Assembly (NCBI GenBank): GCA_029856045.1 | Contig: JAHQWG010000016.1 | Coordinates: forward strand, 1-64,000 | Origin: Promethearchaeia archaeon | GTDB taxonomy: Archaea; Asgardarchaeota; Lokiarchaeia; Sigyniarchaeales; SOKP01 | Length of the DNA: 64,000 bases | Reading direction: 5' to 3' | Made by a program: the position numbers and the translations under genes | Part shown: positions 28,344 to 35,727 of the stretch, one piece after another | How positions within the stretch are numbered: the stretch's first letter is position 1 | Layout of the letters: each line of letters starts with the position of its first letter | Notes under the pieces: model-generated | The model's database searches: none | The model's input: only the letters and a program-made list of their open reading frames with translations | What the model was told of the DNA's origin: nothing

Positions 28344-28707
28344 AACCAGAGAAAATGAGATAAAATAATATTGGTTGAGTTAATTTTTTTGAGATTTTAT
28401 ATTTAAAAGCACTCAAATAGCTGGAAAAGACTTTATAATAACTTTTATCAAGAATATTCCATCGATATATAAGAGGAGAAAAATGAAAGATTTTAAGGAA
28501 TCTGGATAAAATAGTCTAACAAAACTTTTTTTTTGATTTTTTCTTTTTCAAATTAATTTTTTCTAAGTCAATATTGACCATCAAATCGTTTTAGTCCAAA
28601 GTATTCCAGTATTAAATCGGTGATATTTATAGAATAAAAAGAAAAAAAATATTTTAGTATTAAATGTTAAATATAACTAAACAACAAAATTTTGAGCGTA
28701 ATTAAAA
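28344..28707. other. 364-base gap without a convincing gene
   Basis: Very AT-rich. On the plus strand AAGAGGAG (28471-28478) precedes an ATG at 28483, but the reading frame runs only eight codons (MKDFKESG) to a stop at 28507-28509. A T-tract (CTTTTTTTTTGATTTTTTC, about 28525-28543) follows and could be a terminator for the upstream genes. I see no tRNA, repeat or conserved structure. Confidence 0.5.
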
Positions 28708-29478
28708 ATGAGAAAACAGATTATAGGAGGAAACTGGAAAATGCACTTGGGAATACCACAAGAAGCCCAGGTATTTGTTGAGAAATTAATTCATATAGTC
28801 AAGGATTTAAATAATGTTGATATTGTAATTGCGCCGCCTTTTACCGTTTTGTATGAAGTCTCAAAAATAATTAAAGGCACAAATATTAAATTATCTGGGC
28901 AAAATATGTATTTTGAAGATAAGGGTGCATTTACGGGAGATATCTCACCAATTTTTCTTAAAGATGTCGGTTGTAACTACGTTATCTTGGGACATAGTGA
29001 AAGAAGGAATATTTTTGGAGAAACAGATGAATTGATAAATAAAAAGTTAAAAAAGGCGCTTCATATTGGATTAAATCCGATTGTATGTATTGGGGAACTA
29101 CTTGAAGAAAGGGAGCAAGAAAAGACTGAAGATGTAATTGAATATCAATTGAAAAATACATTTAAAGATTTATCAAAGGATGAGTTTATAAAAACGATCA
29201 TTGCGTACGAACCAGTTTGGGCAATTGGAACTGGAAAGACTGCAACACCTGAACAAGCAGAAGTAGTTCATAAATTTATCCGGGAATATATAATTAGAAC
29301 TTATGATTTAGATACTGCAGACAAAGTTAGGATCCAATATGGTGGTTCTATAAAACCAAATAATGCAGAGAATTTATTTAATCAGCCTAATATCGATGGT
29401 GGATTAGTTGGCGGCGCATCACTCAATATTGATTCGTTTTATGAAATCTTAAAAGCCGCAAATGAAGTGAACAAATAA
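28708..29478 (+). CDS. tpiA: Triosephosphate isomerase, bacterial-type length
   Basis: The enzyme interconverts dihydroxyacetone phosphate and glyceraldehyde 3-phosphate. Catalytic residues are present: K11 (GGNWKMH), H96 (LGHSERR) and E168 (AYEPVWAIGTGK), followed by phosphate loops (QYGGSIKP, GGLVGGASL). At 256 residues it has the full bacterial/eukaryotic length; archaeal enzymes are usually about 220-230 residues and have shortened helices. The loop-6 sequence PVWAIGTGK is also of the bacterial/eukaryotic form. It is isolated by gaps of about 350 bases on both sides. Confidence 0.95.
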   Translation: MRKQIIGGNWKMHLGIPQEAQVFVEKLIHIVKDLNNVDIVIAPPFTVLYEVSKIIKGTNIKLSGQNMYFEDKGAFTGDISPIFLKDVGCNYVILGHSERRNIFGETDELINKKLKKALHIGLNPIVCIGELLEEREQEKTEDVIEYQLKNTFKDLSKDEFIKTIIAYEPVWAIGTGKTATPEQAEVVHKFIREYIIRTYDLDTADKVRIQYGGSIKPNNAENLFNQPNIDGGLVGGASLNIDSFYEILKAANEVNK

Positions 29479-29828
29479 ATATTATTTCTTAATCTTTAAA
29501 AAGAGTTAATTAAAGCTGGATTATTCTCCTTGCATTTATTGAGATAGTACCGAGTATAATAATTGTTAGAAATCAAGGTAAAAAATTTATTTAAGTGAAT
29601 AAATAGAGATTTTTATTTCTAATAGAAAAGAGAAATAATAATTTAAACCCATATTAGAGATTTATTTAATTAAATTATTTATTTTTATCGCAGTAATTAT
29701 TTATTTTGAATTAGATAACCAAAAAGAAAATTCAAGGACTTTTTAAATAAACTAAGTAAAGGGATAATGTTAAAGTAAGATATATTAAGGTTAAATAACG
29801 ATCAAATAAACATAAAAAAATAGAGTAT
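29479..29828. other. 350-base gap, nothing recognised
   Basis: The sequence between tpiA and the HerA-like gene is about 80% A+T with stops in all frames. I see no tRNA, clear hairpin or repeat. Promoter elements for the downstream gene are expected near 29780-29815 (AAGATATATTAAGG is a weak TATA candidate), but no ribosome-binding run precedes the ATG at 29829. Confidence 0.5.
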
Positions 29829-31541
29829 ATGACTAAATATAAAGAATGGGGAAAAATCCAAAGAGATTATACGATTAAAAAAAATAAAGTATATGAAGAT
29901 ATTAGTGTTGCTAAAAGCAAAAAACCTGAATCCATTGATTTACTAGCCCCGTCTAGGAAAGATTCTAAAAATGGAGTAATTAAAATTGGTAGTTCTTTAG
30001 TGGCAAAAGAATCTTTTTTGCTAAAAAGACCCAAATATAAAAAGAAACATAATATTTATTTAAGCGAAGAGGATCTACATAGACATATTTTTATTAGTGG
30101 TTTAACGGGAGCGGGAAAAACTAATTTCGTTAAAAATTTTTTATTTAATTTTATTAGAAAATTTAATATTAATTTTCTAATCATTCAAATAAAAAACGAT
30201 TTCGACTTTTTTAAGAATTATTTTAAAGATCTTGAAATATATTCTCCTGGTGAGAATTTTTCCATTGATATCTTTAATCCAGGTAAAACTGGTCCTTTAA
30301 TTCATGCTGAAAGAATATTTGAAATGTTTAAAAATACAAGGTTAATTGATTCTTCAAGTGAGTTTTCCCCACAAATGGAGAAAGTTCTTGTGGATGTTTT
30401 AACAGATGTATGTAGAAGTAAAGGTTTAAAAAAATGGCAAAACTTTTATGAAATTTGTAATGAATATTTTAAGAATCATAAACATGAAATTCCACAATTA
30501 GCACAAACATTAATAAGTATAAAAAATAGAATTCGAAGGTTTTCAGAAGGTCCTTTAAGTAAAGCATTTAGTAATGAAAATTTAATTCCAATTAGTAAAA
30601 TTTTAAATAATAATTGTATTTTGAATTTGAACTCAATCATTAGACTTGGAGGAGATAAAGAAGATATTTATTTCTTTTTAATGTTAGTTTTAAAAAATAT
30701 CTGGGATTATAATGTTTCAGCTGGTGTTTTTAATAAGTTAAAGCATCTTACAATTGTTGATGACGCAACATACTTTATGCCTAAGGATAGTTTTCAGAAT
30801 GATAAAATTAGCACGTATCTTGAAGACATTGCTTTGCTCCAGAGAGGTACGGGTGAAAGTTTAATGGCTATTGCCACAAGACCTGATATTAGTGAAAATA
30901 TTTTAGCTAATTCGGGTGTGGTTATAGGTTTTGAAACACATTTTAAGAAAAAAGATTTCGCTGAATTATTAAATTTACCCGAAGAGAAGTATATGTATCT
31001 TTCATTATTAGGAAAGGGACAATGCATAATTCGAACGCCCTCTATTAAAAATCCCTTTCTTTTACAAGTGCCTTGGGTAAAAGAGACTCACTCATCGAGA
31101 AAATCATCAAATGTAAAAAAGAAGGAAAATCATATCGATATGAAGGATAAGAGATTTAATAAAATCAATGTTAAGAGAATCAATAAGGCAATTAAAATTA
31201 AAGACCTCAATTATCGACTCAATTTTACTAGAAATTGTTTTCATTCAGGGGATTATTCAAGTTGTTATTTCATTTGTCTTGAAATTATTGACTATATTGT
31301 TGATCAACTTGTTTTTCGATTAAATTATAAGTTTGGAGGTGTTGAAAAACTTGTATTTGATATTGAACAAAATAATCTTTCAAATCGCATTAAAATTTAT
31401 CCCGAGTTAAAACTAATTTCAAATAATATTAAAAATACTAAAAAAAAAAAAATAATCTCACGTACCGATGTTTTAGAATTATTTGAACAAATTCGTAATA
31501 TTTTGAATAAATATAAATATGCCGAAATTAGCGTTCTTTAA
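29829..31541 (+). CDS. HerA/VirB4-like ATPase with extra C-terminal helical domain
   Basis: The 570-residue protein has a Walker A motif GLTGAGKT (residues 91-98) and Walker B LTIVDD (307-312), then TRPDISENILANSGVVIGFETHF, a segment typical of HerA/TraG-type hexameric DNA-pumping ATPases. Residues ~455-570 form an added Lys-rich helical domain containing LNFTRNCFHSGDYSSCYFICLEIIDYIV. That segment looks like a HEPN or small helical adaptor with a loosely placed Arg/His pair (RNCFH), but the HEPN reading is unsure. No NurA nuclease or defence gene adjoins it. Roles in DNA repair, conjugation-like transport or defence are all possible. Confidence 0.65.
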   Translation: MTKYKEWGKIQRDYTIKKNKVYEDISVAKSKKPESIDLLAPSRKDSKNGVIKIGSSLVAKESFLLKRPKYKKKHNIYLSEEDLHRHIFISGLTGAGKTNFVKNFLFNFIRKFNINFLIIQIKNDFDFFKNYFKDLEIYSPGENFSIDIFNPGKTGPLIHAERIFEMFKNTRLIDSSSEFSPQMEKVLVDVLTDVCRSKGLKKWQNFYEICNEYFKNHKHEIPQLAQTLISIKNRIRRFSEGPLSKAFSNENLIPISKILNNNCILNLNSIIRLGGDKEDIYFFLMLVLKNIWDYNVSAGVFNKLKHLTIVDDATYFMPKDSFQNDKISTYLEDIALLQRGTGESLMAIATRPDISENILANSGVVIGFETHFKKKDFAELLNLPEEKYMYLSLLGKGQCIIRTPSIKNPFLLQVPWVKETHSSRKSSNVKKKENHIDMKDKRFNKINVKRINKAIKIKDLNYRLNFTRNCFHSGDYSSCYFICLEIIDYIVDQLVFRLNYKFGGVEKLVFDIEQNNLSNRIKIYPELKLISNNIKNTKKKKIISRTDVLELFEQIRNILNKYKYAEISVL

Positions 31542-31606
31542 GATTCAAATACCTATTTACATTTTAAAATCATTCGGACTAGATATTTCTTGGTTCGTAT
31601 ATTTAT

Positions 31607-32146
31607 TTATACTTTAAAAATTTTTTTTTGATTAAAGGTAAAAGTTCTTCTTGTTAAATGATATGGAATTTCTACTTTTTCAACATCAATTCTATTTTCT
31701 TTTAAAAAATCCTCATTTCCTAGGCATGTTACAACCTTTCCAATGAACAAAGTGTGATCTCCATAGACCTTAATATCGATTAGTTTACATTCTATATGAC
31801 TAATACATTCTTTTATTCGAGGGCATTTCACGTTTATTCCATCTAATGGTATTAAGCCGGTTTCTTTAAACTTATTTACTTTTTTACCTGAGGTTTGACC
31901 GCAATACATTACTTTTTTTAATATTTCCCTTGTAGGAATATTTATTGTGAATTCTCCTTGATCTTTAATTAAATTATGAGAAAATCGTGAGGGTGATACA
32001 GAAATACCTACAATCGGTGGTTTTTCACTTAAAATTAAAGTCCAAGCAAGGGGGATAATATTTGCAGGATAAGTAGTTATTAAAATTGTTTGTCTTGGAT
32101 ACATCAATCCAATATGATTTGTAATTGGTAATTTTTTAAAGCCCAT
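31607..32146 (-). CDS. Flavin reductase-like FMN-binding split-barrel protein
   Basis: This is a 179-residue protein of the flavoredoxin/flavin-reductase-like group. Visible marks are PRQTILITTYPANIIPLAWTL near the N terminus, PPIVGISVSPSRFSHNLIKDQGEFTINIP (FMN phosphate region) and HIECKLIDIKVYGDHTLFIGKV near the C terminus. Such proteins bind FMN and reduce it or pass electrons to a partner; in anaerobes they often serve electron transfer or oxygen detoxification. It is convergent with the HerA-like gene, and its start at 32146 faces glmS with about 70 bases between. Confidence 0.85.
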   Translation of the reverse strand: MGFKKLPITNHIGLMYPRQTILITTYPANIIPLAWTLILSEKPPIVGISVSPSRFSHNLIKDQGEFTINIPTREILKKVMYCGQTSGKKVNKFKETGLIPLDGINVKCPRIKECISHIECKLIDIKVYGDHTLFIGKVVTCLGNEDFLKENRIDVEKVEIPYHLTRRTFTFNQKKIFKV

Positions 32147-32218
32147 ATGTATATAAATAGATTTATTTTCTTTAGTACTTTACTGACATTAATCTAATTT
32201 AAAATTGATTTAGAAGTT

Positions 32219-34060
32219 ATGTGCGGAATTTTTGGAGTTATAACAAATCAAGAGATACCAATTGGTAAAATAGCACTTGAAGGAATAAAACGGTTAGAAT
32301 ATCGAGGATACGATTCTGTTGGTATAGTTTCACAACATGAAGGAAAATTATTTATAAAAAAAGATGCTGGAAAAATTGATGAGGTACATAAAAAGCTTAA
32401 ATTGGACGACTTTCCAGGTAAAGTTGCAATTGCGCATACTAGATGGGCAACCCACGGTGCCCCGACAAAAGTTAATAGTCATCCACATACAAATTGTACT
32501 AATAATATAGCTGTAGTTCATAATGGAATTATTGAAAATTTCATGACACTTAAAAAAGAACTTATTCGAAATGGGCATAAATTTAGATCTGATACTGATA
32601 CCGAGGTAATTCCGCACTTAATTGAAGATAAAATGAAAGAAGGGTTGGATCTTAAAGAATCCATTATTGAGGTTTTGAAAATCTGTAAGGGTTCATATGG
32701 ATTAGCCATCTTACACTTGGATTTGCCGGATGCAATTATTGTTGTTAGAAAAGAATCTCCTTTAGTAATTGGGATTGAACCTGGAAAAACAACCTACTGC
32801 GCATCGGATATTCCTGCTTTCCTTCCATTAACAAGAATATGCTACATTTTAGAAGATTGTGAAATGGCGATCTTAAGAGCAGGAGAAGTAGATTTTTTTA
32901 ATATAAATACTTCAGAAAAGATAGAGAAGAAATCTCAACAAATTGAGTGGAGTATTGATGCAGCTGAAAAGGGTGGTTATAAACATTTCATGTTAAAGGA
33001 GATCTACGAACAACCTACTGCCTTAAGACAAACTTTAAAGATTTCAGAAGATGAAATGAAAACATTTGCTCAGATACTTTTATCTGCTGAAAATATTTAT
33101 ATTACGGGTGCAGGAACATCATTATTTGCATCATTGGCAGGAAAATTTATAATTTCAAGGTTTTTGGGTAAATTCATTCAAGCAATTGAGTGTTCTGAGT
33201 TAAAAATCCAATTAAAGGATTGCTTAAAAGAGAACTCAGTAATAATTGCACTTTCACAATCTGGAGAGACAATAGATACAATTGAAGCTATTCGCTGGGC
33301 TAAAAAAACACAAAATGTAAAAATTTTATCAATAACAAATATAGTTGGTTCTTCAATTACTCGATATTCAGATCATGTGATAATTACTCGAGCTGGTCCA
33401 GAAATTGGAGTTGCTGCTACAAAAACCTATGCTTGTCAAGTTTTAACTCTTGGATTAATATCCTTAGAGATTGCAAAATTGAGAAAGCAAGAAAATGAAG
33501 AGGAGATTCAACAATATGAAAAGGCATTAAAATCAACACCTCAAATTATTGAGGCTTTTTTGGAAAATAACATAAATCTAATTAAAAATACTGTAAAAAA
33601 TTTAGAAAAACATTCGAATTATTTCTTTCTTGCTCGAGGTATATCAATTGGGATAGCTAAAGAGGGAGGATTAAAGTTAAAAGAAGTTGCGTGTAGATTT
33701 ATTGAAGGATATTCTGCTGCTTCGGCAAAACATGGTCCTATTGCATTAGTTCGAAAAAATTTCCCAATTGTATTTATTGCACCACCTGATGAGACCTATG
33801 AGCGATTAATTGGAAATGTAATGGAGTTTAAAGCGCGAGGTGGTAAAATCATATCATTTGTTGTTGAAAGTGATAAAAAAATAACAGAGCTAAGTGATAT
33901 AACAATTAGAATACCTCAACCAGGTAATAAATATTTTAATCTATTCAGTCCAATTACTTTTATCCCTGCACTACAATTACTTGCTTATTATACAGCAATT
34001 TTTCATAATCTTAATCCAGATAAACCGATGAATTTAAGTAAGACTGTTACAGTCCATTAA
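32219..34060 (+). CDS. glmS: Glutamine-fructose-6-phosphate aminotransferase (GlmS)
   Basis: GlmS makes glucosamine-6-phosphate, the entry to UDP-GlcNAc. The 613-residue enzyme has the N-terminal glutaminase with catalytic C2 (MCGIFGV), R/D residues in RLEYRGYDSVGI, and the two SIS sugar isomerase domains (ITGAGTSLFASLAGKF and CRFIEGYSAASAKHGPIAL). The length is normal. The product feeds the UDP-GlcNAc pool that the GPT/ALG7-like enzyme at 4-5.4 kb would use for lipid-linked glycan. It is divergent from the flavin-reductase gene and convergent with the gene at 34077, with 16 bases between. Confidence 0.95.
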   Translation: MCGIFGVITNQEIPIGKIALEGIKRLEYRGYDSVGIVSQHEGKLFIKKDAGKIDEVHKKLKLDDFPGKVAIAHTRWATHGAPTKVNSHPHTNCTNNIAVVHNGIIENFMTLKKELIRNGHKFRSDTDTEVIPHLIEDKMKEGLDLKESIIEVLKICKGSYGLAILHLDLPDAIIVVRKESPLVIGIEPGKTTYCASDIPAFLPLTRICYILEDCEMAILRAGEVDFFNINTSEKIEKKSQQIEWSIDAAEKGGYKHFMLKEIYEQPTALRQTLKISEDEMKTFAQILLSAENIYITGAGTSLFASLAGKFIISRFLGKFIQAIECSELKIQLKDCLKENSVIIALSQSGETIDTIEAIRWAKKTQNVKILSITNIVGSSITRYSDHVIITRAGPEIGVAATKTYACQVLTLGLISLEIAKLRKQENEEEIQQYEKALKSTPQIIEAFLENNINLIKNTVKNLEKHSNYFFLARGISIGIAKEGGLKLKEVACRFIEGYSAASAKHGPIALVRKNFPIVFIAPPDETYERLIGNVMEFKARGGKIISFVVESDKKITELSDITIRIPQPGNKYFNLFSPITFIPALQLLAYYTAIFHNLNPDKPMNLSKTVTVH

Positions 34061-34076
34061 TTTTTTATAAATTTCA

Positions 34077-34946
34077 TTAACCTAAAATACTATTAATTTT
34101 AGAGGCTATAATACCTGGGGATTCTCCAAGAAAGCTCTCAGGACTAGCGAAAAGAATATAATAATACGGCATAAAAATAGATTCTTCAGAAGGTCCTACT
34201 CCAGAATTGACGATATATACCCATTTCCTTAAATCTCCAATTATTGATTCTCGATATTTCCATCGTAAAGTCTCTACTTCAGGAATATTTCCTAAATTTC
34301 TTAGGAGGTCTGCAACGGATTTAAAATTAATACCAAAAGAAATTATAGGGGATAAATCAAATGATGTAACACATACTCCTTCAAGTCCATAAACCTTCAT
34401 TTCATTTAAAAATTCATTAAAAACAAGTGTTAATTCATCTTTTTTTGCTTCAATTTGTTCTTTTGCTTTTGCATCTGTAATTATTCCTATAATTCTTTCT
34501 TTTTCTTCAAGATTTATTTTTTTTTCTGGACCAAGTGGGATTTTATTTTGAATTACCCAATCAAATATCATTTGAACTTTTTGTTTTACAGCCTTACTAT
34601 TTAGATAGGTTTCTGTTTGACATGTGATTAAAACATTGCCACTTTGTTTTTTTATTTGCTTTTCTTGGGATTTTTTGTTACTTTTTGTATTTTTACGTAA
34701 GGGAATAAATTCCAATACTTTTAGGTTTTTATCTAGAAGTCTTGCAAATTCAAAAATAGCTGAAACAAATCCAGAAGTCAATTCAAAACATTCGATTGGA
34801 TTGAATTCATTATTATGGTTAAATTCATGAGTTGAAAAATCGAAAAATCTTAGATAAAGAGGGATTCCTTCAGGCTGAGGTTCTATATCTAGATTATAAT
34901 ATGGATACCCAGTAGTCGTTATAACTTGAAGTGAGTAAATTGTCAT
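34077..34946 (-). CDS. Unrecognised 289-residue protein, possible longin/profilin-like N terminus
   Basis: No family was recognised. The protein is soluble. The first ~30 residues (IYSLQVITTTGYPYYNLDIEP) read like the first strands of a longin- or roadblock-like profilin fold; a Lys/Gln linker follows (about 100-125), then a helical section and DLSPIISFGINFKSVADLLRNLG. It neighbours another longin-like protein 112 bases upstream on the same strand. If both are longin-type, they may form a pair with trafficking-like roles, as described for other Asgard proteins; this is inference. Confidence 0.6.
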   Translation of the reverse strand: MTIYSLQVITTTGYPYYNLDIEPQPEGIPLYLRFFDFSTHEFNHNNEFNPIECFELTSGFVSAIFEFARLLDKNLKVLEFIPLRKNTKSNKKSQEKQIKKQSGNVLITCQTETYLNSKAVKQKVQMIFDWVIQNKIPLGPEKKINLEEKERIIGIITDAKAKEQIEAKKDELTLVFNEFLNEMKVYGLEGVCVTSFDLSPIISFGINFKSVADLLRNLGNIPEVETLRWKYRESIIGDLRKWVYIVNSGVGPSEESIFMPYYYILFASPESFLGESPGIIASKINSILG

Positions 34947-35058
34947 AGATTCTTAAAAATTTCTCAATTTTTCATATATTCAATATATACTAAAATTTGT
35001 TAATTGGATATAAATAATTATAGAAAAATTAATATTAAAAGAGATAGAACAAGTTTTA

Positions 35059-35622
35059 TTAACCCGAAATTGAAATTATTTCAGCACTTCTTACAATAAA
35101 ATTTGTATCAATATAGAGTAATAGAGCATGGTCTTGATGATTAAAAACTAAAGGAACAAGTTTTTTAGTTGAATTCTCGATTAAACTATTCTTTACATAT
35201 ATTTTAAGAGTTTTTTTACAATATTTACAAAATGCATCTATAAATCTTCCATTTTTACTTGGCACAATTTTTATAGCTTTCTCTACTACTGAGTTAAAAC
35301 CTTTAAAAAAATCATCGTAAATTGCGTCATAGGAATTTAAGATAGATTCTCCATAGATTTCAATAAATTTATCGGAGATATAATCCAAAATCGCCTCAAT
35401 TAACTGAAATTGAACAGATTTATCGGTAACAATCACAAAAACTATATCTTTTTTTTTGATAAATACAACTTTAGAGTCAGCTTTGTTTATATGATAATAT
35501 CTAGATTCTTGAGGAACATCTTTAGCGAGAGTATATTCAAAAAAAAAAGCTTTTGGTAAATTTTTTTGTTTCCAGGAAAAATAGGTGTTTTCGAAACATT
35601 CAATATTAATAAAATAAATCAA
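35059..35622 (-). CDS. Longin-domain-like protein
   Basis: The protein has 187 residues. After a short N terminus, residues ~45-105 run KADSKVVFIKKKDIVFVIVTDKS followed by LIEAILDYISDKFIEIYG. A strand-rich hairpin before a helix ending in F-x2-Y-G is characteristic of longin domains and AP-complex small subunits. A further Cys pair, FCKYCKKTL, lies near residue 135. It begins with TTG at 35622. Longin domains bind GTPases or SNARE-type partners, and Asgard genomes carry many. Neighbours are the similarly puzzling 289-residue gene and leuS. Confidence 0.5.
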   Translation of the reverse strand: MIYFINIECFENTYFSWKQKNLPKAFFFEYTLAKDVPQESRYYHINKADSKVVFIKKKDIVFVIVTDKSVQFQLIEAILDYISDKFIEIYGESILNSYDAIYDDFFKGFNSVVEKAIKIVPSKNGRFIDAFCKYCKKTLKIYVKNSLIENSTKKLVPLVFNHQDHALLLYIDTNFIVRSAEIISISG

Positions 35623-35727
35623 ATTTGTATAATCTGGGAATTGTTTGGATATTTTTCAGCACCCTTAATTTCGCATTATATGAATAAAATATATTTTTTT
35701 AAGCTTTTATTTTTAATTCATTCTCCA

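Noticed and set aside
28483-28509. Eight-codon frame after a good AAGAGGAG run
   Set aside because: Too short to call a gene; no adjoining hairpin or enzyme gene that would make it a convincing leader peptide.
29829-31541. Classifying the HerA-like gene as part of a HerA-NurA repair operon
   Set aside because: No NurA, Mre11 or Rad50 gene is adjacent in this window.
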